A stretch of DNA of 64,000 bases from Prevotella sp. UBA2456 (GTDB lineage: Bacteria; Bacteroidota; Bacteroidia; Bacteroidales; Bacteroidaceae), in assembly GCA_002342415.1 (NCBI GenBank), contig DDPY01000053.1, positions 106,003 through 170,002 on the forward strand, written 5' to 3'. Shown here piece after piece: positions 52,471 through 60,691 of this stretch. Every line of letters starts with the position of its first letter. The first letter of the stretch is position 1. The notes under the pieces are model-generated. The model was given only the letters and a program-made list of their open reading frames with translations. It was not told the origin of the DNA and searched no databases. The translations under genes and the position numbers were made by a program.

Positions 52471-53287
52471 ACGCCTGCTGATACTCATAACGACTGTGGC
52501 TCTCGCCCTGCTGCCATCGGCAATGACGGTGGCACAGACTGCCAACGACTCGCTGAAGATGATCACGCGCAGCCAGATGGTGGGCTTGGGAATGACCAAG
52601 GTGCTCGACACTTATCTGTCACAGGAGCACTTCAGCGGATTCGGAGCCTCGTTCCTTGCCACCGTCGAGCGGCAGCGCCCCTATAGCCGATGGAGCACGA
52701 TTATCGAGCACGAAGCCAACATTGCGACTGTCAGAGACCGCGCCAAGTCGAAGCGCGAGCTGGAAGCGGCATACAACTTCTACTGGGGCCGGCTCTATGC
52801 CTGGCATCTCCTCGACCGCAGGCTAACACTCCAAGCCGGCGGGATGCTCAACGCTTCCTTAGGAGTCATCTACAACACTGCCAACTCGAACAATCCTGCT
52901 CAGGCGCGAGTACATCTGAACATCATGCCAACGGGCGTGGCTACCTATCGCTTCCAGCTCTGGGGGCAACCATTCACAGCACGCTATGAGCTCGCACTGC
53001 CACTGGCGGGCATCTGCTTCTCGCCCAACTACGGACAGTCGTACTACGAAATCTTCTCGCGTGGCAACTACGACCATAACATCGTGCCCACCACCTTCGT
53101 CTCGGCACCCGAATGGAGACACATGCTGACACTCGACGCTCCCATCAGCCGCAAGCTAACCCTACGTGTGGGCTATCTGGGCAATATGCAACAGCAGAAA
53201 GTCAACCATCTGAAGCAACACGTCTATACACACCGCTTCCTCATCGGCATCACCCGCCGATTCTCTATCATCCCCCGCGCATTATGA
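52463..53287 (+). CDS. DUF3316 envelope protein
   Basis: 274 residues from ATG at 52463. Signal peptide (to about Ala25, MTVAQ). The rest is rich in amphipathic beta strands (ARVHLNIMPTGVATYRF, ARYELALPLAGICFSPNYGQSYYEIF) and ends in KHVYTHRFLIGITRRFSI, like an outer-membrane beta-barrel. DUF3316 proteins are common in Bacteroidetes and of unknown function. Overlaps parC by 8 bp and the S41 protease by 4 bp. Confidence 0.8.
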   Translation: MNKRLLILITTVALALLPSAMTVAQTANDSLKMITRSQMVGLGMTKVLDTYLSQEHFSGFGASFLATVERQRPYSRWSTIIEHEANIATVRDRAKSKRELEAAYNFYWGRLYAWHLLDRRLTLQAGGMLNASLGVIYNTANSNNPAQARVHLNIMPTGVATYRFQLWGQPFTARYELALPLAGICFSPNYGQSYYEIFSRGNYDHNIVPTTFVSAPEWRHMLTLDAPISRKLTLRVGYLGNMQQQKVNHLKQHVYTHRFLIGITRRFSIIPRAL

Positions 53288-54294
53288 AGAAGATACTATT
53301 ACCACTCTGCCTCCTGAGCATCTGGCTCTTCGCCAGCTGTGTCGACACCGAAGAACGACCCAACAGCCCTACTGGCAACTTCGAATCGCTCTGGCACATC
53401 ATTGACGAGCACTACTGCTTCTTCGACTACAAGCAGCATGAATACGGACTCGACTGGAATGCCGTATATAATAAATATAAGGTACGCGTAAGCGACAAGA
53501 TGACCGAGACGCAGCTCTTCGAGGTGCTCACCGACATGCTGGCAGAACTGCGCGACGGACACGTCAATCTGTCGAGTTCGATGGACTACGGACGCTACTG
53601 GGCTTGGCACGAAGCCTATCCCCAAAACTATAGCGACACCTTGGAGCGGCGATACATGGGCACCGACTACAAGATTTCTGCCGGACTATCGTATCGCGTG
53701 CTCGATGATAATATCGGATACGTGCGCTATGAGTCGTTCGCCACACCTGTAGGCGAAGGCAACCTCGACGATGCCCTCTCCTACCTTGCCCTCTGTCGCG
53801 GTCTGATTATCGACATCCGCAATAACGGCGGCGGCGACCTGACTACAGCCGAGCGGCTGGCAGCCCGCTTCGTGCACGAGAAAACCCTCGTGGGCTATAT
53901 GCAGCACAAGACTGGTACGGGCCACAACGACTTCTCCAGCATGGAAGCACAATATCTGGAGCCTTCGAGCAATCTGCGCTGGCATAAACCTGTCTGCGTG
54001 CTCACCAATCGCAGTGTCTACAGTGCCGCCAACGCCTTTGCCGTATGGATGCACGCACTGCCGCAGGTGCGGCTGGTAGGCGACCACACGGGAGGCGGCT
54101 CCGGCATGCCGATGTCCAGCTCGCTGCCCAACGGATGGAATATACGCTATTCGGCCTGTCCGATGTACGACGCACAACGACAGCAGACAGAGTTCGGCAT
54201 TGCCCCCGATATTCCAGCCGCCCTCACGGATGAAGCGACAGCACAGGGTATCGACCTCATCATTGAAACAGCACGAAGATTGTTAACAAATTAA
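53284..54294 (+). CDS. S41-family C-terminal processing peptidase, lipoprotein
   Basis: 336 residues from ATG at 53284. Lipobox WLFASC (Cys19). Tail-specific-protease features: LAELRDGHVNL, GLIIDIRNNGGGDL, and the catalytic Ser in CVLTNRSVYSAANAFAVWM (about 247), followed by RLVGDHTGGGSGMP. No PDZ domain is evident. It should cleave C-termini of envelope proteins; the coupled DUF3316 protein is an obvious candidate partner. Translationally coupled by ATGA. Confidence 0.85.
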   Translation: MKKILLPLCLLSIWLFASCVDTEERPNSPTGNFESLWHIIDEHYCFFDYKQHEYGLDWNAVYNKYKVRVSDKMTETQLFEVLTDMLAELRDGHVNLSSSMDYGRYWAWHEAYPQNYSDTLERRYMGTDYKISAGLSYRVLDDNIGYVRYESFATPVGEGNLDDALSYLALCRGLIIDIRNNGGGDLTTAERLAARFVHEKTLVGYMQHKTGTGHNDFSSMEAQYLEPSSNLRWHKPVCVLTNRSVYSAANAFAVWMHALPQVRLVGDHTGGGSGMPMSSSLPNGWNIRYSACPMYDAQRQQTEFGIAPDIPAALTDEATAQGIDLIIETARRLLTN

Positions 54295-54355
54295 AAATAA
54301 CGCATCACGGAAGCAACTTTTTCATTTTTCACTCTTCCCTTTACACTTTTTTTCG

Positions 54356-54363
54356 TACCTTTG
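54356..54363 (+). promoter_or_regulatory. Promoter -7 element for the tRNA pair
   Basis: TACCTTTG, 34 nt before tRNA-Leu. Confidence 0.5.
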
Positions 54364-54396
54364 CACCCGCGTTCACAAAAATACAGGAATTAAGTA

Positions 54397-54478
54397 GCGC
54401 CTGTGGCGGAATTGGTAGACGCGCTAGACTTAGGATCTAGTGTCTCGCGACGTGCAGGTTCGAGTCCTGTCAGGCGCA
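54397..54478 (+). tRNA. tRNA-Leu (anticodon TAG)
   Basis: Acceptor stem GCGCCTG/CAGGCGC, discriminator A, a D arm with GGCGGAATTGGTAGACGC, anticodon loop CTTAGGA (anticodon TAG), a long class II variable arm, and T arm GCAGGTTCGAGTCCTGT. The 3' CCA is not fully encoded. Confidence 0.95.
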
Positions 54479-54495
54479 CCTTTGCAAGAAAAGAG

Positions 54496-54569
54496 GTCGG
54501 CATAGCTCAGCTGGTTAGAGTATCACCTTGACATGGTGGGGGTCCTTGGTTCGAGTCCAAGTGTCGACA
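54496..54569 (+). tRNA. tRNA-Val (anticodon GAC)
   Basis: Acceptor stem GTCGGCA/TGTCGAC (one G-T pair), D arm TAGCTCAGCTGGTTAGAGTA, anticodon loop TTGACAT (GAC), T arm CTTGGTTCGAGTCCAAG, discriminator A. CCA is not encoded. It is 17 nt after tRNA-Leu. Confidence 0.93.
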
Positions 54570-54575
54570 CAAAAG

Positions 54576-54611
54576 AAAAATCGCAAGCAACAGAAGTTCT
54601 TGCGATTTTTT
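54576..54611 (+). terminator. Terminator of the tRNA pair
   Basis: ATCGCAAG/CTTGCGAT stem, flanked by A and T runs. Confidence 0.88.
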
Positions 54612-54653
54612 CGTATCCGTATAACGAATAGCAATGATGAGCGCTGCTGGGAG

Positions 54654-56024
54654 TTACATATATCCCAGCCAACGCAGTATATCGTTGAGATTAGCCACCA
54701 CCATCAACAGAATAAGGATACCGAAACCTACATACTCGGCACGAATCATAAATTCTTCTGAAGGTTTGCGGCGGGTTATCATCTCATATATCAGGAACAA
54801 CACATGACCACCATCGAGTGCGGGTATGGGCAGAATGTTCATGAAGGCAAGGATGATGCTGAGGAAAGCGGTCATCTTCCAGAACATATACCAGTCCCAC
54901 ATGGGCGGGAAGAGGCTGCCAATAGCCCCGAATCCCCCTAACGACTTGGCACCCTCGGCAGAGAAGACATACTTCATATCATCGACATAGGATGCCAACA
55001 CATGCCAGCCGTACTTAATACCGGCAGGAATGCTCTCCAAGAAACTGTACTCGATGGTGACGGGCTTATAGAGGGCTGCAATGCTGGGAGCAAAGAATCC
55101 CAGCTTGAGTTCAGGAGTCAGCACAACAGTAGCCGTATCCGTGCGGGCATCATTGCCAAAGACGATGCTCACTGTGCGGGCCTTCAACGAGTCGGCCTGC
55201 GTCTTGGCTGTCAGCAGGAGGTCCTCGCGGCGACCCAACTGGTCGACAAATTCATTGTAGGAGTCAACGGGTGAACCGTTGATGGCGAGAATTTCATCAC
55301 CCGCCTTCAAGCCTGCCTTCTGGGCAGGAGAGCCTGCCATCACACTGTCAATACGGGCCGGAAGCAACGGACGCACAAACGAGGGGTCGGCCTTGATCAT
55401 ATTGAGCAAGTTCAGGTCACCAGGCAAACTAATACTCATCTGCTTGCCACCGCGGATGATGTCCACACGGTGAGCCTCTGAAATCTCGCGATACAGGTCT
55501 GCAGAGAAATCCTTGAAGGCCCCATTCTCCGTACCCACCAGGATGTCACCATCCTGGAAGCCATACGCCTTTGCCTCCTGATTGAACTTCATACCCATAG
55601 TCATGTCCTTGACGGGAATATAGCTGTCACCCCAGTAGAACAGGATCATAGAATAGATAAACAAGGCCAACAGAAAATTAACCAGCACACCACCAATCAT
55701 GATCAGCAGTCGCTGCCAGGCAGGCTTGGAACGGAACTCATAGGGCTGAACCGGCTGCTTCATCTGCTCGGTGTCAAAACTCTCGTCAATCATACCTGCT
55801 ATCTTACAATAGCCGCCTAAGGGCAACCATCCTATGCCATATTCGGTGTCACTATTCTTGGGTTTGAACTTGAACAGACTGAACTTCCAGTCGAAGAAGA
55901 TATAGAACTTCTCTACTCTTACTCCGAAGAGCTTGGAGAAGAAGAAGTGGCCACCCTCGTGCAACAGTACGAGCAGCGAGATAGCCAGCATGAACTGTAA
56001 TACTCTGATTAAAAAAACTTCCAT
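54654..56024 (-). CDS. rseP: RIP zinc metalloprotease (site-2 protease)
   Basis: 456 residues. The zinc motif HEGGH (His22, Glu23, His26) in the first membrane helix, a central PDZ domain (AGSPAQKAGLKAGDEILAINGSPV) and the second motif MNILPIPALDGGH in the C-terminal membrane region. It performs intramembrane cleavage of anti-sigma factors and similar single-pass proteins. It is the last gene of the operon with dxr, rimM, murA, DUF4290 and tsaB. Confidence 0.94.
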   Translation of the reverse strand: MEVFLIRVLQFMLAISLLVLLHEGGHFFFSKLFGVRVEKFYIFFDWKFSLFKFKPKNSDTEYGIGWLPLGGYCKIAGMIDESFDTEQMKQPVQPYEFRSKPAWQRLLIMIGGVLVNFLLALFIYSMILFYWGDSYIPVKDMTMGMKFNQEAKAYGFQDGDILVGTENGAFKDFSADLYREISEAHRVDIIRGGKQMSISLPGDLNLLNMIKADPSFVRPLLPARIDSVMAGSPAQKAGLKAGDEILAINGSPVDSYNEFVDQLGRREDLLLTAKTQADSLKARTVSIVFGNDARTDTATVVLTPELKLGFFAPSIAALYKPVTIEYSFLESIPAGIKYGWHVLASYVDDMKYVFSAEGAKSLGGFGAIGSLFPPMWDWYMFWKMTAFLSIILAFMNILPIPALDGGHVLFLIYEMITRRKPSEEFMIRAEYVGFGILILLMVVANLNDILRWLGYM

Positions 56025-56060
56025 TTATTATTTAATTATTTCTTATTTTTTGACTTTATT

Positions 56061-56092
56061 TCGATATTACGACATCTTGATATTGCGAAATT
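56061..56092. repeat. 8-bp tandem array between dxr and rseP
   Basis: Four 8-bp units (TCGATATT, ACGACATC, TTGATATT, GCGAAATT). Same period and CGAAAT-like core as the array at 40664-40719. Confidence 0.7.
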
Positions 56093-56102
56093 CACCGCTC
56101 TA

Positions 56103-57260
56103 CTATCCTACCATTTCGGAAGCTATCCTCCTGGCTTCGGCATCGGTGGCAACATAGGTATCATAGTCGGGTGTTGCCGAATAGCTGCAACGCGACATTG
56201 TTTGCTCGATGATATCGCTCATCTGCAGGAACGAGCAGCGGTCTTCCAAGAAAGCGCGGTTGACTATCTCGTTGGCAGCATTGACAATACAAGGCATATT
56301 CCCACCCTTTTGGATTGCTTCGAAAGCCAATGCCAGACAACGGAACTTCTTCAGGTCGGGTTCGAAAAACTCCAACTTCTGTGCAAAGAAGTCCAAGCGG
56401 TCACCGCTGAGATGCATGCGCTGGGGGAACGAGAAAGCATACTGAATAGGCAGGCGCATATCAGGGACACCCAGCTGGGCCTTTACGGCACCGTCCTGAA
56501 ACTGTACGGCAGAGTGGACAATGCTCTGCGGATGTACCAGCACCTGAATCTGCGAGGCATTGACTCCGAAGAGCCACTTAGCCTCGATGACTTCAAATCC
56601 CTTGTTCATCATCGTAGCCGAGTCGATAGTAATCTTGGCCCCCATATCCCATGTGGGATGCCGCAGGGCATCAGCCTTGGTGACGCGCTCCAGCTGCTCC
56701 ATAGTGAAATTGCGGAAAGGGCCTCCGGAAGCAGTGAGCAAAATCTTCTCTATAGGGTTCCGGTCTTCGCCGACCAGGCTCTGGAAGATAGCAGAATGCT
56801 CACTATCTACCGGCAGTATCGGAGCATGATACTCAGAGGCGAGATCACGAATAAGCTCACCTGCCACCACCAAAGTCTCCTTATTGGCCAGGCAGATGGT
56901 CTTATGGGCCTTGATGGCATGAATGGTAGGTGACAGCCCTGCGAAACCAACCATTGCGGTCAGCACCATATCAATGGGCTGCGCCTCAACAATTTCTTCG
57001 AGTGCTCTTGGACCAGCATACACCTTCGTGTCGGGCTGGTCATCCATGAGTCGTTTCAGTTCGTCATAGCGTGCCTCGTTGGCTATCACCACAGCAGCCG
57101 GTTTGAACTGATGTGCCTGCTCTGCCAGCAGCTCTACCTTGTTATTTGCCGTCAGGCAGTACACCTCATAGCAATCATTATGCTCGGCAATGACCTGAAG
57201 GGCTTGAGTGCCTATCGACCCTGTAGAGCCGAGAATGGCAATTTGTCGTTTCTTGTTCAT
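56103..57260 (-). CDS. dxr: 1-deoxy-D-xylulose 5-phosphate reductoisomerase
   Basis: 385 residues. NADPH-binding GSTGSIGTQAL (11-21), the metal and substrate site LPVDSEHSAIFQSL and the flexible loop LLTASGGPFRN, plus WDMGAKITIDSATMMNKGFEVIEAKWLF. Second enzyme of the MEP route and the target of fosmidomycin. It overlaps rimM by 4 bp. Confidence 0.96.
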   Translation of the reverse strand: MNKKRQIAILGSTGSIGTQALQVIAEHNDCYEVYCLTANNKVELLAEQAHQFKPAAVVIANEARYDELKRLMDDQPDTKVYAGPRALEEIVEAQPIDMVLTAMVGFAGLSPTIHAIKAHKTICLANKETLVVAGELIRDLASEYHAPILPVDSEHSAIFQSLVGEDRNPIEKILLTASGGPFRNFTMEQLERVTKADALRHPTWDMGAKITIDSATMMNKGFEVIEAKWLFGVNASQIQVLVHPQSIVHSAVQFQDGAVKAQLGVPDMRLPIQYAFSFPQRMHLSGDRLDFFAQKLEFFEPDLKKFRCLALAFEAIQKGGNMPCIVNAANEIVNRAFLEDRCSFLQMSDIIEQTMSRCSYSATPDYDTYVATDAEARRIASEMVG

Positions 57261-57766
57261 ATATCTAATAATCCCATGGGGATATCCATTATAATCTGTT
57301 GCTGTTGGGCATCAATGTGATGAATCAGCTCGTCGGAGGCAGGGACAAGCCGCCCGTCCTCCAGTTCGAACAGGATGTTAAGGGTAGAGTCATCAATGGC
57401 AGCAATGCGCCCCACAGGCTGACTGCTGACAGCATCAATCAGACTGAAACCAACGAGCGCAGCCAGCGACAGCTCCTCGTCGGCCTCTGCAGCCAATGCA
57501 CGAGGGAAATACACATCACATCCCGTCAGTTCCGATGCCCGTTGCTGGGTGTCTACATCACAGAACTTCACCAGACAGACACTATCGCTGCGGAAGCGGT
57601 ATTCCTCCATAAAGAACGGCACCAGGATTCCGTCTATCTCCAGTACAAGGTATTCAGCATCCACCTGATCAAAGACATCATCATCGAACAGGAACGACAC
57701 CTCACCCTTCACTCCGTGCGACTTTCCCAGACGGCCTATCCTATATACATCCTCTTGCCTAATCAT
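57257..57766 (-). CDS. rimM: Ribosome maturation factor RimM
   Basis: 169 residues. N-terminal RimM domain (RIGRLGKSHGVKGEVSFLF) and C-terminal PRC barrel (IAAIDDSTLNILFELEDGRLVPASDELI). Assists maturation of the 30S head. It lies between murA and dxr in the operon, 28 bp after murA. Confidence 0.94.
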   Translation of the reverse strand: MIRQEDVYRIGRLGKSHGVKGEVSFLFDDDVFDQVDAEYLVLEIDGILVPFFMEEYRFRSDSVCLVKFCDVDTQQRASELTGCDVYFPRALAAEADEELSLAALVGFSLIDAVSSQPVGRIAAIDDSTLNILFELEDGRLVPASDELIHHIDAQQQQIIMDIPMGLLDI

Positions 57767-57794
57767 GAAGCCTGTTATACTCTTATTTCGTTTC

Positions 57795-59102
57795 TCACTC
57801 CATTCTTTCTATCTTCGCACCGAGCGCATTCAGTCGCGACTCAATATTCTCGTAGCCCCGGTCTATCTGCTCTATATTGCTGATGACACTGGTGCCTGTA
57901 GCACTCATGGCAGCAATAAGCAGGGCAATACCTGCACGGATGTCGGGACTGGACATGCGGCTGGCCCGTAACTGTCGATTACGGTCATGCCCCACAACAA
58001 CGGCACGATGCGGGTCGCAGAGAATAATCTGTGCTCCCATGTCTATCAGTCGGTCTACAAAGAACAAGCGGCTCTCAAACATCTTCTGATGGAACAGCAC
58101 AGAGCCTCGCGCCTGCGTAGCCACTACAATAAGTACAGACAGCAGGTCGGGTGTGAGTCCTGGCCAGGGGGCATCGGCCAAGGTCATAATAGTACCGTCG
58201 ATAAACGAGTCGACAATATAATGTTTCTGATGAGGAATAAAAAGGTCGTCACCATCGGCTTCCACCTTTACACCCAACCGCCGGAAGGCATCGGGGATAA
58301 TGCCCAGATTGCGCAGCGACACATCCTTGATGCGGATACCGTCACCACACATAGCAGCCATACCAATAAACGATCCCACCTCAATCATGTCGGGCAGCAG
58401 CTTATGCTCCGTTCCATGAAGGCGCTCCACACCCACGATGGTGAGCAGATTGGAACCGATGCCGCTGATGTTGGCCCCCATGCGGTTAAGCATGTGGCAC
58501 AACTGCTGGACATAGGGTTCGCAGGCTGCATTGTAGATAGTGGTGGTACCCTCTGCCAACACCGCAGCCATGATGATATTGGCCGTACCAGTGACAGAGG
58601 CCTCGTCGAGCAACATATAGGAACCCTTCAGCCGCTTCGAGCCAATCTCATAGACATTACGGTCAGGAATCTGGCGAAACTTAGCTCCCAGACTCTTAAA
58701 GCCCAGGAAGTGAGTGTCCAGTCGGCGGCGGCCTATCTTGTCACCACCGGGCTTGGTGACCACCGCCTTACCCATGCGGCCCAACAACGGACCAATCATC
58801 ATGACAGAGCCACGCAGCTCTGCACACTTATGCACAAACTCGTCACTCTCCAAGTATTGCAGGTCGAGGGAATCGGCCTCAAAGGAGTATTCACCTTGGC
58901 TGATACATTCCACCCGCACACCAATGTCGCACAGCAGCTGGATGAGATTGTTGACATCACGGATATTGGGAATATTGCGAATGACGACTTTCTCACTGGT
59001 AAGCAGTGTGGCACAAATCACTTCCAAGGCCTCGTTCTTGGCACCCTGGGGAGTGATAGTACCTTTCAGCAGATGACCGCCCTCTATCTTGAATGTTGCC
59101 AT
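57795..59102 (-). CDS. murA: UDP-N-acetylglucosamine 1-carboxyvinyltransferase with Asp in the Cys115 position
   Basis: 435 residues. The EPSP-synthase fold is complete (GAKNEALEVICATLL, RGSVMMIGPLLGRMGKAVV, LLDEASVTGTANIIMAAVLA). In most bacteria the loop reads PGGCAIG with the catalytic and fosfomycin-binding Cys; here it is KPGGDKIGRRRLDTH with Asp121. The Asp form is active in other bacteria (Mycobacterium, Chlamydia) and resists fosfomycin. It adds enolpyruvate to UDP-GlcNAc, the first committed step of peptidoglycan. 24 bp after the DUF4290 gene. Confidence 0.95.
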   Translation of the reverse strand: MATFKIEGGHLLKGTITPQGAKNEALEVICATLLTSEKVVIRNIPNIRDVNNLIQLLCDIGVRVECISQGEYSFEADSLDLQYLESDEFVHKCAELRGSVMMIGPLLGRMGKAVVTKPGGDKIGRRRLDTHFLGFKSLGAKFRQIPDRNVYEIGSKRLKGSYMLLDEASVTGTANIIMAAVLAEGTTTIYNAACEPYVQQLCHMLNRMGANISGIGSNLLTIVGVERLHGTEHKLLPDMIEVGSFIGMAAMCGDGIRIKDVSLRNLGIIPDAFRRLGVKVEADGDDLFIPHQKHYIVDSFIDGTIMTLADAPWPGLTPDLLSVLIVVATQARGSVLFHQKMFESRLFFVDRLIDMGAQIILCDPHRAVVVGHDRNRQLRASRMSSPDIRAGIALLIAAMSATGTSVISNIEQIDRGYENIESRLNALGAKIERME

Positions 59103-59126
59103 ATTCCTTAAGTCTTGAAAGTGAAC

Positions 59127-59735
59127 TTACTTTTTACGCTTGTTTTTCTTTGACTCATTAGGATCCGAAAAGTTCAACCGGTCAAAACGGAACGTATGCA
59201 GGTCTATCTGTATCTTGCCGTCAGTATATCGTGCCAAGTCATCGGCCACCTTCTCGTCTTCTATCGAGCCATGCCCCCAAGCCGCCAAGTCGCGCTTCAT
59301 CTGGTTGGCAGTCTGTCGAACCAGTTCATCGCGTTCCGGTCCCTCAGGCATTGTCTTCAGCTTCTCAAACACTTGGGTCAGCAATCGTCCATAGTGGCGC
59401 AGATGGGCAGCCTCGTCATGTACCGGGTGTGCCATGGGCTGGGGTTTAGTCAGAATTTTCTCTGCCCCATCCACATCACAGGGCCAGTCAATATCCAACT
59501 GCTTGTGGCTCATCAGATAGAGATGGTCCCATAGTGTCTGCTCATAATCGGTGGAGGTACGCAGTTGGGGATTCTTGTTTTCCATCTGTCGGATAATGGC
59601 ATGGGCACACCGGTTGCGCTCTTCCTTGGTAGGCAGGCTTACTGCCAAGTCGACCATCTTCTGAATCTCGCGTCCATACTCCGGCATCACCAGCTTCTCG
59701 CGCTGCGTATTATAGTCTAATCCTTTGATATCCAT
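59127..59735 (-). CDS. DUF4290 protein
   Basis: 202 residues from ATG at 59735, preferred over an ATT-proximal upstream start because the family begins MDIKGLDYNTQREKLVMPEYGR. Mostly helical, ends in a basic SDPNESKKNKRKK tail. Conserved in Bacteroidetes next to murA, with unknown function; no catalytic motif is apparent. Placement between tsaB and murA suggests a core role in growth or the cell wall. Confidence 0.85.
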   Translation of the reverse strand: MDIKGLDYNTQREKLVMPEYGREIQKMVDLAVSLPTKEERNRCAHAIIRQMENKNPQLRTSTDYEQTLWDHLYLMSHKQLDIDWPCDVDGAEKILTKPQPMAHPVHDEAAHLRHYGRLLTQVFEKLKTMPEGPERDELVRQTANQMKRDLAAWGHGSIEDEKVADDLARYTDGKIQIDLHTFRFDRLNFSDPNESKKNKRKK

Positions 59736-59779
59736 GAGGTTGTATTCTAATATTTTACTATTTACATTCTTTAATCTTA

Positions 59780-60475
59780 TCAAAGCAGAGGTTTGGGCTT
59801 AATGGCCACAAAGTCCTTCAGGTAGAAAGGAACAAAATAAGCCACGTCTTCCGTCTGGCCGTTCAGCAGGCGCTTCTCGGCCAAAGGCTGCATCCATTTG
59901 GCCAGCGGCTCTATGCCCTCGATGAAGTGAGCATTCGGATGCTGGATGATATCCATGCACTTTTTGGCACCATTGCCAAAGAAATAGACGGGCCGCTCAT
60001 CGAGCCACGACTGGTAGGTATCAGCCTCAACAATATCGGCACTCACCTTGCGCACCGTCTTCAGACTGCGATCATATAGTGCTGCATAGACCTCCATACG
60101 GCGGGCATCGAGCATCGGACAGAGCAGGGCATTCTCCTCCAGCTCAGGATTACGCAAGAGTACGGGGACACACAGCAGTTCCAGTGTCGGAACAGCAATC
60201 AGCTTTAGATTGCGCCCATAGCAGATGCCCTTGGCCATCGATACACCGATGCGGAGCCCGGTATAGGAGCCCGGCCCGCAGCTGACACTGACCGCATCGA
60301 AGGGTATGGCATGATTGTCGGTAAACGACAGAGCCTCATCTACCATCGTGCCCAGCCGTTCGGCTCCTGCCCCTTTCTCGCCACGTTCTTCCTGCTGGAA
60401 GATACACTGGCTGTCTTCCGACACGGCCACCGAACAGACATTGGTACTGGTTTCAATATGTAGTATACAAGCCAT
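59780..60475 (-). CDS. tsaB: tRNA threonylcarbamoyladenosine biosynthesis protein TsaB
   Basis: 231 residues. ASKHA-fold start ILHIETSTNVCSVAVSE and the family mark SCGPGSYTGLRIGVSMAKGICYG. It partners TsaD and TsaE in making the t6A modification at position 37 of ANN-decoding tRNAs. First gene of the six-gene operon running to rseP. Confidence 0.94.
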   Translation of the reverse strand: MACILHIETSTNVCSVAVSEDSQCIFQQEERGEKGAGAERLGTMVDEALSFTDNHAIPFDAVSVSCGPGSYTGLRIGVSMAKGICYGRNLKLIAVPTLELLCVPVLLRNPELEENALLCPMLDARRMEVYAALYDRSLKTVRKVSADIVEADTYQSWLDERPVYFFGNGAKKCMDIIQHPNAHFIEGIEPLAKWMQPLAEKRLLNGQTEDVAYFVPFYLKDFVAIKPKPLL

Positions 60476-60504
60476 TTTCTCTTATTCCATGTTTATTTAA
60501 GGTG

Positions 60505-60512
60505 CAAAGGTA
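60505..60512 (-). promoter_or_regulatory. Promoter -7 element of the tsaB operon
   Basis: TACCTTTG on the minus strand, 30 nt before tsaB. Confidence 0.55.
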
Positions 60513-60644
60513 CGAAACAATTTCCAAATTAACGACACTTATACCAATAAAACGATTCCCCTTAGTGCTTTTTTAACTTCTTAGGGGTTCGCATACCAAC
60601 CTCCATATACAGCAAAAGCCGGGATAGCATCATCACTACCTCGG

Positions 60645-60686
60645 CTCTTATTTCATCCTTCTTCCGTCTTGCCTCTTACTTCATCC
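60645..60686. repeat. 7-bp tandem array just past the helicase stop
   Basis: Six 7-bp units (TTCATCC, TTCTTCC, CTCTTAC and variants) ending 5 bp before the helicase stop codon. Same family as the arrays inside the helicase and the epimerase. Confidence 0.85.
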
Positions 60687-60691
60687 CCCCA

